Notes: a model not told the origin generated them from the letters alone. Counted from the stretch's first letter, positions 49,508 through 60,097 are shown. The stretch is 64,000 nucleotides of DNA from Bacteroidota bacterium (GCA_947452555.1 CANGDH010000001.1:310001-374000), one strand, 5' to 3'. Program-made: numbers and translations.

Positions 49508-51448
49508 ATGCCAAAATACGAGGAAGTTCATTTTGTAGACGCTGCACAACCTGTATGGAATTATTCTTTATTTACAGAAGTAGATATTAATAATTTTCAA
49601 AACGGTACTCATTATAGTTTGTATAAATTATTTGGGAATAAGCAGTTGGAAGTGTTAGGTATTAAGGGAACTTATTTTGCTGTTTGGGCGCCTAATGCAA
49701 CAGCTGTCTTTGTAACAGGCAATTTTAATGATTGGGATAAAACAACACATCCTCTAAAAGTTAGATTGGATAGCTCTGGTATTTGGGAAGGGTTTATTCC
49801 GAATTTACACCAAGGAGAAGTTTATAAATATCATATACATGGTTATAAGGGCGCTAAGTTAGACAAGGGAGATCCTTACTCGCATTACTGGGAATTAAGG
49901 CCTTTAACAGCCTCAATAACATGGCAAACCGACTACAAGTGGAAGGACGAACTGTGGATGGAGCAAAGAAAAATTGCCAATAGAACCGATCAGCCATATT
50001 CTGTTTATGAAGTGCATTTGGCAAGTTGGATGCGACCTGACAAGAATGACGAAGAAAGTTATAATTCCTATACCCAGCTTATTAATTTGTTGGTTCCTTA
50101 TGTAAAGGAAATGGGTTTTACGCATGTAGAGTTCATGCCAGTTATGGAACATCCTTTTGACGGAAGTTGGGGATATCAAGGTATTGGCTTTTTTGCACCA
50201 ACATCAAGATTTGGAAATCCACAAGAGTTTGCAGCCTTAGTGGAAGCATTTCATGCCGCTGAGATTGGAGTAATAATTGACTGGGTACCTTCTCATTTCC
50301 CTTACGACGCTCATGGTTTGTTTATGTTTGACGGAGCCAATACTTATGAGTATGCAGATATGCGAAAGGGATATCATCCTGACTGGAATTCTTATATTTT
50401 TAATTATAAGCGCGGGGAAGTAAAATCTTTTTTAATAAGTAGTGCACGTTTCTGGTGCGACCAATTTCATATAGATGGGTTAAGAGTTGACGCAGTAAGT
50501 TCCATGTTAAAATTGAATTATAGCAGAGAAGAAGGGCAGTGGGAACCCAATGAATTTGGAGGGAATGGCAATTTAGAAGCAATTGCTTTTATTAAAGATC
50601 TGAATGAAACTTTATATCGTGATTTCCCTGCAATTCAAACAATTGCAGAAGAAGCCACAGACTGGCCTGGAATAAGTAAGCCAACTTTCATGGGTGGCCT
50701 GGGTTTTGGAATGAAATGGATGATGGGTTGGATGCATGACACTTTGGATTATTTTAAATTGGATCCAATATTAAGGTCGAATGCGCAGGATAAATTTACT
50801 TTTTCTATGATGTATTATTATGACGAACATTTTATGTTGCCTTTAAGTCATGATGAGGTAGTTCATGGTAAGAGTCCAATGATCTATAAAATGCCAGGAG
50901 ACGAATGGCAAAAATTTGCAAATCTAAGGTTGCTTTATACTTATATGTTTACACACCCAGGTGCTAAATTATTATTTATGGGTAATGAATTTGCAGCTAC
51001 TCAGGAATGGAATTATACAACAGAACTACAATGGGATTTATTAAGTCATTTGAGTCATGGGGGGATGAAACAATGTGTGCAGCAATTAAATATGTTATAT
51101 AAAAACAATCCTGCTTTATATGAATTGCAATATGAAGTGAGCGGATTTGAGTGGATCGAAACTAATAAGAGAGCGGAAGGGGTCATTGCATATAAAAGAA
51201 AGGGCAAGTTGCCAACCGAGGAGATCATTGTGGTTATGAATGTAACACCTGTTCCTAGACATCAATTTCCTATTCATGTTTATGGAAATCAAAAGCGTAA
51301 AGAAATTTTCAATAGTGACAATAAAACGTTCTGGGGAGTTGGGGATTTATACAATAAAGAAATTAAAATGGAGCCACAGGACGATAAGGGTGAATGGGTA
51401 AAGTTAATATTAGAACTTCCTGCTCTATCTGCGATTGTTATTAAATAG
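49508..51448 (+). CDS. glgB: 1,4-alpha-glucan branching enzyme (GH13)
   Basis: GTYFAVWAPNATAVFVTGNFNDWD; EFMPVMEHPFDGSWGYQGIGFFAPTSRFG; GLRVDAVSSML; LPLSHDEVVHGK. Confidence 0.96.
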   Translation: MPKYEEVHFVDAAQPVWNYSLFTEVDINNFQNGTHYSLYKLFGNKQLEVLGIKGTYFAVWAPNATAVFVTGNFNDWDKTTHPLKVRLDSSGIWEGFIPNLHQGEVYKYHIHGYKGAKLDKGDPYSHYWELRPLTASITWQTDYKWKDELWMEQRKIANRTDQPYSVYEVHLASWMRPDKNDEESYNSYTQLINLLVPYVKEMGFTHVEFMPVMEHPFDGSWGYQGIGFFAPTSRFGNPQEFAALVEAFHAAEIGVIIDWVPSHFPYDAHGLFMFDGANTYEYADMRKGYHPDWNSYIFNYKRGEVKSFLISSARFWCDQFHIDGLRVDAVSSMLKLNYSREEGQWEPNEFGGNGNLEAIAFIKDLNETLYRDFPAIQTIAEEATDWPGISKPTFMGGLGFGMKWMMGWMHDTLDYFKLDPILRSNAQDKFTFSMMYYYDEHFMLPLSHDEVVHGKSPMIYKMPGDEWQKFANLRLLYTYMFTHPGAKLLFMGNEFAATQEWNYTTELQWDLLSHLSHGGMKQCVQQLNMLYKNNPALYELQYEVSGFEWIETNKRAEGVIAYKRKGKLPTEEIIVVMNVTPVPRHQFPIHVYGNQKRKEIFNSDNKTFWGVGDLYNKEIKMEPQDDKGEWVKLILELPALSAIVIK

Positions 51449-51470
51449 TTCAATTCAAATTTTCAAATAA

Positions 51471-51504
51471 AAAAAATCCCACTTGAAAAAGTGGGATTTT
51501 TTTT
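51471..51504. terminator. Bidirectional intrinsic terminator after glgB
   Basis: AAAAAATCCCACTT-gaaa-AAGTGGGATTTTTT. Confidence 0.9.
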
Positions 51505-51523
51505 AATCATATTTTAAGGTCGA

Positions 51524-52438
51524 TTAAAACAATCCACCTTTTCTTAAAGAAGTTTTGCCTTCTCCAATTTTGAATCCGTTGTTGTATACTTCTACTTTGT
51601 ATTCGCCTTCAACAAACTTGCTAGTTTGCTTAATATCATAGCTAACTGGTAATGAAGCATTATGCTCGTATTGAACAGTCAATTTATTTGCAAAAGACTT
51701 TGTACCTTCTTCTCTTGTAGCAAATGTACCACCTTCTGTAAATGCTTTTCCGTCAGGAGCAGTGATACAAATATATAAGTCTTGAGCACCACTTGGAGTG
51801 ATTTTGTTTTTGTCAATTTGAAATGCTAAACGAATCGTGTTTGCTCTTTTTGCAGAATTAGTTGCTTTTTCTTTACCATCCGCTTTTATACGTAAAGCTT
51901 GGATACTAAAAGTAGAAGCGTGTAAAGTAGATCCGATATCTTGTAATCTTTCTTTTTCTTTAGTCGTTGCAGTTAAATTGGTATTTAAATTACCATTTTC
52001 AGTAGTTAAAACTTCGTTCTTAGAAGTTAAAATTTTATTTTCTGCTTGAGCTTTACCTAAATCAGTTAATAAGTCAGCTACTTTACCATTTAAAGACGTA
52101 ATCATTGTTTTAGCTTCTGCTAATTCTTTGTCTGATGCATTTTTCTTGCGTAGAATACTGCTGATATCCGTCTTTAATTTTTGAATATCATTTGATTTTT
52201 CAAGTAGACTTCCTTGTAATTGAGTGTTTTGAAGGTTCAAAGAGTCAATTTTAGCAGTCGCTGCTATAAACTCTGCTTGTACTAAATTTTTAGTGCTATC
52301 TAACGTAGTTACTTGTGCTGTATAATTTGTGATAATTTCAGTTTTTGAAGTACTGAAGTAGATCCAAGATCCAATTAATGCAGCTACTAATAAGCCGATA
52401 ATGATTTTACCGTTGTTGCTTGTTGATTCGTTACTCAT
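51524..52438 (-). CDS. Hypothetical membrane-anchored coiled-coil protein with C-terminal beta-rich domain
   Basis: One N-terminal TM (IIIGLLVAALIGSWIYF), about 130 aa heptad-like coiled coil, globular C-terminus (IRLAFQIDKNKITPSGAQDLYICITAPDGK...). Confidence 0.8.
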   Translation of the reverse strand: MSNESTSNNGKIIIGLLVAALIGSWIYFSTSKTEIITNYTAQVTTLDSTKNLVQAEFIAATAKIDSLNLQNTQLQGSLLEKSNDIQKLKTDISSILRKKNASDKELAEAKTMITSLNGKVADLLTDLGKAQAENKILTSKNEVLTTENGNLNTNLTATTKEKERLQDIGSTLHASTFSIQALRIKADGKEKATNSAKRANTIRLAFQIDKNKITPSGAQDLYICITAPDGKAFTEGGTFATREEGTKSFANKLTVQYEHNASLPVSYDIKQTSKFVEGEYKVEVYNNGFKIGEGKTSLRKGGLF

Positions 52439-52573
52439 AATAAGTGTTTTAAATATTGAAGCTCAAGATACAAAAAATAAAGAATATGATAAGTTATCGC
52501 TCCTTTTTTTGAAAATATAGATACATACTATAATATTTTTTTCATTTTTTAAGATTCTGCCTACTTGAATCTT

Positions 52574-52581
52574 TATCTTTG
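52574..52581 (+). promoter_or_regulatory. Bacteroidota -7 element TATCTTTG immediately before holA
   Basis: TATCTTTG with only AAAC between it and ATG 52586. Confidence 0.5.
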
Positions 52582-52585
52582 AAAC

Positions 52586-53596
52586 ATGCCAAGTTCAAAA
52601 ATAATAGCCAATTGGAAAAAGCAGGTATTCGATGCAGTGTACTGGTTAGAAGGAGAAGAGCCTTTTTATATAGATCAAGCTGTAGAATATGCAGAGAAAT
52701 ATTTATTGACAGAGGCAGAACAGGAATTCAACTTGACTATGTTTTATGGTAAAGATGCTGATTGGGCTGAAATAATTAACGCTTGTAAGCGTTATCCAGT
52801 TTTTGCAGAAAAACAAGTCGTAATTATAAAGGAAGCGCAGCATATGAATCATTTGGATAAGTTGTTATCCTATATTGAACATCCACTTTCTTCTACAATA
52901 TTAATAGTTGCTCATAAAGACAAGAATGTTGACGGACGTTCTGCACTAGCTAAAATACTCAAGACAAAAGCGGTTGTTGTAAGTACTAAAAAAATGTACG
53001 ACAATAAATTGCCTGAATGGGTAATGAACTATGTTACTGATGCTGGGTTTCAAATATCACCTAAGGCAGTTCAAATCATTGTGGATCATATCGGAAATGA
53101 TATTAGTAGAATTCAAAATGAGATACAAAAACTAATAGTAAATCTAGGTGATCGAAAAAAAATCACAGAAGACGATATTGAAAAATTTATTGGGATCAGC
53201 AAAGAGTATAATGCATTTGAATTTCAAGATGCTGTTGCACAAAGAAATTTCTCTAAAGCAATTAGAATGATTCAATATTTTGAATCAAATAATAAAGCAG
53301 CTCCAATACAATTAATATTACCAACCTTGTATGCTTTTTTTAGTAAGGTGTATGCTATTTACGGAGCCGGAACACAGGACGAGAAAAGAATTGCAAGTGA
53401 AGTAGGGATCTCCCCCTTTATGGTTAAAAACTATATAGCTGCAACGAGACATTATTCTTATAGTAAAGTAGAGCAGGTATTGTTATTGATACATGAATAT
53501 AATTTACGTGTACTTGGAATAAACGATGCATCTAATACTGATGCAGATTTGTTAAAAGAATTGGTTATTAAAATTATGGATACTGCTGCAAAATAG
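52586..53596 (+). CDS. holA: DNA polymerase III subunit delta
   Basis: YWLEGEEPFYIDQAVEYAEKYLL; VVIIKEAQHM; DISRIQNEIQKLIVNLG. Confidence 0.93.
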   Translation: MPSSKIIANWKKQVFDAVYWLEGEEPFYIDQAVEYAEKYLLTEAEQEFNLTMFYGKDADWAEIINACKRYPVFAEKQVVIIKEAQHMNHLDKLLSYIEHPLSSTILIVAHKDKNVDGRSALAKILKTKAVVVSTKKMYDNKLPEWVMNYVTDAGFQISPKAVQIIVDHIGNDISRIQNEIQKLIVNLGDRKKITEDDIEKFIGISKEYNAFEFQDAVAQRNFSKAIRMIQYFESNNKAAPIQLILPTLYAFFSKVYAIYGAGTQDEKRIASEVGISPFMVKNYIAATRHYSYSKVEQVLLLIHEYNLRVLGINDASNTDADLLKELVIKIMDTAAK

Positions 53597-54518
53597 TGCT
53601 AGCAGTTAGTCTGTCATTCTTAAGTTGAATTTTTAATGCATCAAGCCCTTCAAATTTTTGCTCACCTCTAATAAATTCATAAACAAGCACAGTAATATTT
53701 TGTTCGTAAATATCTTGGTCAAAGTCAAATATATTCACTTCAATTACTTTTTTCTGTCCGTCAACAGTTGGTCTTACACCAATATTCATCATGCCTTCTA
53801 ATAATGTTCCATTAGTACAATTGCCTTTTACTTTTACTGCATAAACTCCATTAGATGGTATTAGTTTTTCTTCGTCGTCAATATGTAAATTAGCTGTGGG
53901 AAATCCAATAGTTCTTCCCAATTGATTCCCTCTTACAACATAGCCTTCAAAGAAGTAGGGATAGCCTAATAATTTATTAGCTTTTTGAATATTTTTGTCA
54001 ACAATATAATTTCGAATCAAGGTAGAGCTAACAATTTCATCACCTACTTTTTGTTCATTTATTTCTTCTACATTAAATCCTAATATTTTACCATAAGCAG
54101 CAAGTAATTCAAAATTGCCAATTCGTCCATTTCCAAAACGATGGTCATATCCAACTATAATAGTACTAGGATGAAAGTAGGTAACTAAAAAATCTTTTAC
54201 ATATTGTTCGGCAGTCATATTAGAAAAACGATGATTAAACTTAACTACGACTAGATGGTCAACGCCGGCTTTTTCAAGTAATTCGATTCGCTCATTCAGG
54301 TTGGTCAATTGCTTGATTTCGCCGGGTACCGAAGAAATAACTTTTCTAGGATGCGGGTGAAACGTGATAATGATAGTTTCCCCTTTTACCTGACTCGCTA
54401 AGCTTTTCATTCTGTCTATAATTTGCTGATGTCCTTTATGAACACCGTCAAATGCGCCTGTGGTTATCACGGCATTGCGAAACTGGGGTAATTGTTGTAA
54501 ATCGTAGTGAACCTTCAT
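53574..54518 (-). CDS. ribF: Bifunctional riboflavin kinase / FAD synthetase
   Basis: AVITTGAFDGVHKGHQQII; GYDHRFGNGRIGNFELL; RGNQLGRTIGFPTANLHI. ATG 54518 preferred over ORF-track start 54578. Confidence 0.95.
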   Translation of the reverse strand: MKVHYDLQQLPQFRNAVITTGAFDGVHKGHQQIIDRMKSLASQVKGETIIITFHPHPRKVISSVPGEIKQLTNLNERIELLEKAGVDHLVVVKFNHRFSNMTAEQYVKDFLVTYFHPSTIIVGYDHRFGNGRIGNFELLAAYGKILGFNVEEINEQKVGDEIVSSTLIRNYIVDKNIQKANKLLGYPYFFEGYVVRGNQLGRTIGFPTANLHIDDEEKLIPSNGVYAVKVKGNCTNGTLLEGMMNIGVRPTVDGQKKVIEVNIFDFDQDIYEQNITVLVYEFIRGEQKFEGLDALKIQLKNDRLTASTILQQYP

Positions 54519-54557
54519 CTTATAATTGCTAAATATGGCACAAATGTAAAACAATTG

Positions 54558-54565
54558 TACCTTTG
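54558..54565 (+). promoter_or_regulatory. Bacteroidota -7 element TACCTTTG upstream of purM
   Basis: TACCTTTG 22 nt before ATG 54588. Confidence 0.45.
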
Positions 54566-54587
54566 TCCCACAAACCAATTTAGATCC

Positions 54588-55766
54588 ATGTCATTGTACG
54601 CTCAACGCGGGGTTTCCGCTCAAAAAGAAGAAGTTCACGCAGCCATTCAGCATTTAGATCAGGGATTATACCCTAATGCCTTTTGTAAGCTATACGCTGA
54701 CTTTTTAGGGGGGGATTCAGAGTACATTAATATAATGCATGCCGACGGAGCTGGCACTAAAAGTATATTGGCATATATCTATTGGAAAGAAACGGGTGAT
54801 GCAAGTGTATGGAAGGGTATTGCACAGGATGCCATTGCAATGAATTTAGATGACTTATTATGTGTAGGCATATATGATCAAATATTGTTCTCTTCCACTA
54901 TTGATAGAAATAAATTAGTAATTACAGGGGATGTTTTAAGTGAAGTAATAAACGGTTCACAGGATTTCTTTAATACATTAAAAACTTTTGGAGTAAATAT
55001 TGAATTTCTAGGTGGTGAAACTGCAGATGTTGGAGATGTGGTAAGAACTATTGCAGTTAATGGAACAATGACTGCAAGATGGCCAAAAGAAAAATTAATC
55101 ACCAATGATTTAATTGCTGCTGGACAAGTAATTGTGGGGTTCTCAAGCCATGGCCAAGCAAGCTATGAATCTTCTTATAATAGTGGTTTAGGTAGTAATG
55201 GTTTGACAAGTGCTAGGCATGATGTTTTGAGTAAAGAATATGCTACAAAATATCCTGAGACTTTCGAACCAAAACTAAATGACCAAGTGGTTTATATTGG
55301 CAAGAATAAAATTACTGATACTATTGATATTGCTGGATTTGGAGCCATTTCGGTCGGGAAATTATTATTGAGTCCCACCAGGACTTACGCACCTTTGGTA
55401 AAAGCCATTTTAACTGAACATTTTGATGCCATAAAAGGGATGATTCATTGTAGCGGTGGTGGTCAAACAAAGTGTATGAAGTACTTGCCTGGGCCAATGA
55501 GAATTGTAAAAGATACTTTAATGGAAGTACCCCCAATTTTCAAATTGATACAACAAAATTCTGGCGCTAATGCAAAGGAAATGTATCAAGTTTTTAATAT
55601 GGGGCATCGCTTAGAAATCTTTACTGACGCTAGTGCTGCCGAAGCATTAATAACGATTGCTAAAGGATTAAATATTGAAGCACAAATAATTGGAAGAGTA
55701 GAAGCTTCAGATACTAAAGAATTGGTCTTAAAGGGAAGTTTTGGAACAGAAACTTTTAGCTATTAA
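54588..55766 (+). CDS. purM: AIR synthase family protein, phosphoribosylformylglycinamidine cyclo-ligase
   Basis: MHADGAGTKSILAYIYWKETG; FLGGETADVGDVVRT; HCSGGGQTKCMKYLP. ATG 54588 preferred over ORF-track 54507. Confidence 0.88.
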   Translation: MSLYAQRGVSAQKEEVHAAIQHLDQGLYPNAFCKLYADFLGGDSEYINIMHADGAGTKSILAYIYWKETGDASVWKGIAQDAIAMNLDDLLCVGIYDQILFSSTIDRNKLVITGDVLSEVINGSQDFFNTLKTFGVNIEFLGGETADVGDVVRTIAVNGTMTARWPKEKLITNDLIAAGQVIVGFSSHGQASYESSYNSGLGSNGLTSARHDVLSKEYATKYPETFEPKLNDQVVYIGKNKITDTIDIAGFGAISVGKLLLSPTRTYAPLVKAILTEHFDAIKGMIHCSGGGQTKCMKYLPGPMRIVKDTLMEVPPIFKLIQQNSGANAKEMYQVFNMGHRLEIFTDASAAEALITIAKGLNIEAQIIGRVEASDTKELVLKGSFGTETFSY

Positions 55767-55788
55767 TTTTAACACAAATAGAGAAAAC

Positions 55789-56463
55789 ATGAATGAAGTA
55801 GTTGTGCAATTAAACCACGTAAATATTTACCAAAGCGGTAACTTAATATTACAAGACGTAAATTTCACAGTGGAGCGCGGCGAATTTGTATACTTAGTTG
55901 GTAAAACAGGTACTGGTAAAAGCAGTTTACTCAAATCTTTATATGGAGAGATCACCTTAACTGAAGGTGCTGGTATGGTGGTTGGCTTTGATTTAAAAGA
56001 AATGGACTGGAAAAAATTACCGTTTTTAAGAAGAAATCTAGGGGTGGTTTTCCAAGATTTCCAATTATTAACTGACCGGACGGTACAAGAAAATTTAAAA
56101 TTTGTCTTAAAAGCTACTGGCTGGCAGGACGAAAAGTTGATAGAACAAAAAATTGATGATGTTTTAACTAAAGTAGGCCTTCAAAATAAGGGTTTCAAAA
56201 TGACCTACGAGATGAGTGGAGGGGAGCAACAAAGGGTAGACATAGCTCGAGCTTTGCTAAATTCTCCTAAATTGATCCTTGCAGACGAGCCAACTGGTAG
56301 TTTAGACCCTGAAACCAGCGATGAAATCATGCAATTATTGTTTCAAATTACCAAAGACGATGGTACTGCCATTGTGATGGCAACCCACGATTTCATGGTG
56401 GTAAACAAGTTTCCTGCTAGAACCTTGACTACAGAGGGGGGAAAACTGTTAGAAAAGCAATAA
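55789..56463 (+). CDS. ftsE: ABC transporter ATP-binding protein, FtsE-like
   Basis: Walker [10 protein letters not shown], signature [16 protein letters not shown], Walker [18 protein letters not shown] 55789 preferred. Confidence 0.87.
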   Translation: MNEVVVQLNHVNIYQSGNLILQDVNFTVERGEFVYLVGKTGTGKSSLLKSLYGEITLTEGAGMVVGFDLKEMDWKKLPFLRRNLGVVFQDFQLLTDRTVQENLKFVLKATGWQDEKLIEQKIDDVLTKVGLQNKGFKMTYEMSGGEQQRVDIARALLNSPKLILADEPTGSLDPETSDEIMQLLFQITKDDGTAIVMATHDFMVVNKFPARTLTTEGGKLLEKQ

Positions 56464-56556
56464 AATTCCTACAAAATTGTCATAATTTGACCTGGTTTTA
56501 CTTGAATACTTGCCGCTTTTTTCATATGTTCGCAGACATATTAAAGATCAAAGAAA

Positions 56557-59500
56557 GTGAGACTAAAGTCATTAGAAATCAAAGGGTTCAAGAGTTTTGC
56601 TGACAAAACAATTATCAAGTTTGATGAGGGAATTACTGGTATTATTGGGCCAAATGGTTGCGGTAAGAGTAATATCATCGATAGTATCAGATGGGTTATT
56701 GGTGAGCAGAAAATTTCAGCATTAAGATCAGAGAACTTAGACTCTCTTGTTTTCAACGGAAGTAAAACAAGAAATGCAAGCAGTATGGCGGAAGTGACGC
56801 TTACGTTTGAGAATACCAAAAACTTATTACCTACAGAATTTAGTACGATATCAGTTACTCGTCGTTTTTATAAAAATGGCGAAAGTGAATATCGTTTGAA
56901 TGATGTTGCTTGTCGATTAAAAGATATTCATAATTTATTTATGGATACTGGAGTTAGTACAGACAGTTATGCTATTATAGAATTAGGAATGGTAGACGAT
57001 ATTATCAAGGACAAGGATAATAGCCGTCGTAAAATGTTAGAGCAAGCTGCTGGAATTACTATCTATAAAACTAGAAAGAAAGAAGCCAAAAATAAATTAG
57101 ACGCTACTGAACAAGATTTGTCTAGAATTGAAGATTTGTTATTTGAAATTAATAACCAATTAAAAACGCTAGAGAATCAAGCTAAGAAAGCAGAGAAGTA
57201 TTTTGAGATAAAAAAAGATTATAAGGAAACTGCCATTGAATTAGCAATTGCTGCATTAGAAGGGTTTAATATTACTTACAAAGACCTTAATGATCAACAA
57301 GAATCTGAAACTGACAAGAAATTCCAATTAGAAGCTGCTATAGCAATAGAAGAAGCGACTTTAGAACAAGACAGACTAGTCTTCATTGAAAAAGAAAGAG
57401 GTTTACAAAGTATGCAACACGAGTTTAATGAAGTGTTGGGTAAATTGAGATCTAAAGAAAATGACAAGAACCTAGCTGCTCAGCGTTTAGACTATTTAAA
57501 TGACAAGGAAAAAGGATTACAAGAATTTCTAGAACGTGCAGAAGGCCAAGTAAAAACAATTGGCGACTCTATTGAATATACTAAACTACAAGTATTAGAC
57601 GAAGAAAAATTATACTTAGATTTCAAAAATAGAGTAGAGCAATCACAGGTGGAGTTAACAAACAAACGAGCTCAGTTTGACGACCAACGAACAGTATTGG
57701 ATAATTTACGTCAACAATATGGCCAGATTCAACGTAATCAGTTTGACGCAGAGAAGAAAGTGGCAGTATCTGATACTTCTATACAAAACGTACAAAGAAG
57801 TCAACAACAATTAGAAGAAGAGCAACATCATAGAGTGGGTCAAATCCAAGAGATCACATTGCAATTGGCAACTAAAGAACAAGACTTAGCTACCAGCAAA
57901 GCACATTTGGTAGAATTGCAAGCGCAGCATGAAAAAGCGAAAGCGAGTATTTTTGAAACACAAGCTGAATTAGAATTATTAAGATCCAACTTAGCAGAAC
58001 AATCAAGAATATTAGATGCTAAAAAGAATGAATACGATTTATTAAAAAGCTTAGTGGACTCTATGGAAGGATATCCAGAGAGTGTTAAGTTCTTGCATAA
58101 GAATACAGGTTGGAATCACAATGCACCTATCTTATCTGATATATTATATGTTCAAGAGCAATATCGTACCGCAGTTGAAAATGTATTAGAGCCATATTTA
58201 AACTATTATGTAGTTAATAACTTAAAAGAGGGGATGCAAGCGGTTCAGTTGTTAGATGACAACAAAAAAGGAAAAGCGAACTTCTTCTTATTGGATCAAT
58301 TGACAGGTGCAAAAGTGGAGTCCGCGCCTTCTAATACTATTGCTGCATTATCAGTAATTGAGGTAGATCCTCAATATGCTGCTTTAGCAAATCATTTGTT
58401 AGGGAATGTTTTCATTGCTGAAAATGAAGCTGCTTTAGAAGCGAATAGCACTGGTATTATTTTAGAGAAGAATGGTAAGTATGTTAAAGGAAAATATACT
58501 TTAACAGGAGGTAGTGTTGGTTTATTCGAAGGAAAGAAAATCGGACGTGCTAAGAACTTAGAGAAATTATTAGAGGATATTCAATCACAAGAAAAAGTGG
58601 TGAATAATTTAAAAGAACAAATTCAAGATAAACATAGTTCTGTTTTACAATTTAATGAGCTATTAAAAGAAAATGAAATTCGCAGCACAGAACAATCAAT
58701 CAATACATTGATCAATGAGGTATTTGCAAATAAGAATAGACTAGAGAACTTACAAGCAGCACAAACAAATGCGGTAGCTAAGTTAGCTGAATATAGTACC
58801 AAGGTACAGGACGAGCATGCTGCAATTGCTGACACAAGAATTGCGCTAGAAGCATTGAATATTTCATTGCATGAAACACAGGCGCAATTAGCGGATGTAG
58901 AATTAGCGTATCAAACTGCTGAGCAAGCTTACCATTTGGCTAGTGGTGAATTCAATGAAATGAATTTACAATTAACTAAGCAACATAGTAAAATTGAATC
59001 TTTACAACAAGAAGTTTTGTTTAAAGAAAATCAATTGAATGACTTACATGCGCAAATTCAAACGAACACCATTCAATTAACTGAAGCGTCTACTGCAATT
59101 GTAGAAAGTAGAGCTCAATTGGAGACTGTTGACAATGATTTAGTGATATTATTGAGAACTAAGGAAGAAGAGGAATTGAAATTAAATGAGGCAGATCAAT
59201 CTTATTATACATTAAGAACTTCTTTACAAGAAAAAGAAAGCGCATTAAGACATCAAGTAAAGTCTAAGGAATTGATGGACCAATTAATCAACGAGATTAA
59301 GGATAAATTAAATTCACTTAAGTTACAGTTAGCCGGAACTAAAGAACGTTTAAGCGTTGAGTTTAAAGTTGAGTTAGAGGACGTTCTGAATTTAGGAAGA
59401 CAAACTGAAGATAGCTTAGAGGAACTTCAAGTAAACGTAGATAAGATGAAGAAGCGTTTAGAGAATATGGGTGAAGTGAATCCTACAGCTATTGAAGCAT

Positions 59501-60075
59501 ATACTGAAATGAAGAAGCGTTATGACTTTATCTTAGAGCAGAAAAATGACTTAGTAACTGCTAAAGAAAGTTTAATGCAAACAATTCAAGAAGTTGAAGC
59601 AACAGCGAATCAAGCTTTCTTAGAAACTTATAATACTGCAAGAGAGAACTTCCAAAAAGTATTTAAAGCTTTATTTACAGAAGAAGATTCTTGTGATTTA
59701 ATATTAGTGGATCCAGACAATTTAGCTGAAACCGCTGTAGAGATTGTTGCTAAGCCTAAGGGTAAACGTCCTTCTTCAATTACACAGTTGAGTGGGGGAG
59801 AAAGAACTTTGACCGCAACTGCAATGTTATTTGCAATTTATTTAATTAAGCCAGCACCATTCTGTATTCTGGATGAGGTGGATGCACCATTAGATGACGC
59901 TAACGTAGGCAAGTTTACACAAATGATTCAGAAGTTCTCTGACAACTCACAGTTTATTATTGTAACACATAATAAACAAACAATGAGTGCAGTGGATGTA
60001 ATTTATGGAGTTACAATGCAAGAGCCTGGTGTTAGTAAATTAGTTCCTGTTGACTTTAGAAGTTTAAATAATTAA
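56557..60075 (+). CDS. smc: Chromosome segregation protein SMC
   Basis: GTG start; LKSLEIKGFKSFADKTIIKFDEGITGIIGPNGCGKSNIIDSIRWVIGEQ; hinge region; C-terminal LSGGERTLTATAMLFAIYLIKPAPFCILDEVDAPLDDAN. Confidence 0.97.
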   Translation: MRLKSLEIKGFKSFADKTIIKFDEGITGIIGPNGCGKSNIIDSIRWVIGEQKISALRSENLDSLVFNGSKTRNASSMAEVTLTFENTKNLLPTEFSTISVTRRFYKNGESEYRLNDVACRLKDIHNLFMDTGVSTDSYAIIELGMVDDIIKDKDNSRRKMLEQAAGITIYKTRKKEAKNKLDATEQDLSRIEDLLFEINNQLKTLENQAKKAEKYFEIKKDYKETAIELAIAALEGFNITYKDLNDQQESETDKKFQLEAAIAIEEATLEQDRLVFIEKERGLQSMQHEFNEVLGKLRSKENDKNLAAQRLDYLNDKEKGLQEFLERAEGQVKTIGDSIEYTKLQVLDEEKLYLDFKNRVEQSQVELTNKRAQFDDQRTVLDNLRQQYGQIQRNQFDAEKKVAVSDTSIQNVQRSQQQLEEEQHHRVGQIQEITLQLATKEQDLATSKAHLVELQAQHEKAKASIFETQAELELLRSNLAEQSRILDAKKNEYDLLKSLVDSMEGYPESVKFLHKNTGWNHNAPILSDILYVQEQYRTAVENVLEPYLNYYVVNNLKEGMQAVQLLDDNKKGKANFFLLDQLTGAKVESAPSNTIAALSVIEVDPQYAALANHLLGNVFIAENEAALEANSTGIILEKNGKYVKGKYTLTGGSVGLFEGKKIGRAKNLEKLLEDIQSQEKVVNNLKEQIQDKHSSVLQFNELLKENEIRSTEQSINTLINEVFANKNRLENLQAAQTNAVAKLAEYSTKVQDEHAAIADTRIALEALNISLHETQAQLADVELAYQTAEQAYHLASGEFNEMNLQLTKQHSKIESLQQEVLFKENQLNDLHAQIQTNTIQLTEASTAIVESRAQLETVDNDLVILLRTKEEEELKLNEADQSYYTLRTSLQEKESALRHQVKSKELMDQLINEIKDKLNSLKLQLAGTKERLSVEFKVELEDVLNLGRQTEDSLEELQVNVDKMKKRLENMGEVNPTAIEAYTEMKKRYDFILEQKNDLVTAKESLMQTIQEVEATANQAFLETYNTARENFQKVFKALFTEEDSCDLILVDPDNLAETAVEIVAKPKGKRPSSITQLSGGERTLTATAMLFAIYLIKPAPFCILDEVDAPLDDANVGKFTQMIQKFSDNSQFIIVTHNKQTMSAVDVIYGVTMQEPGVSKLVPVDFRSLNN

Positions 60076-60097
60076 ATTTTAATATAAATTAACTTTG

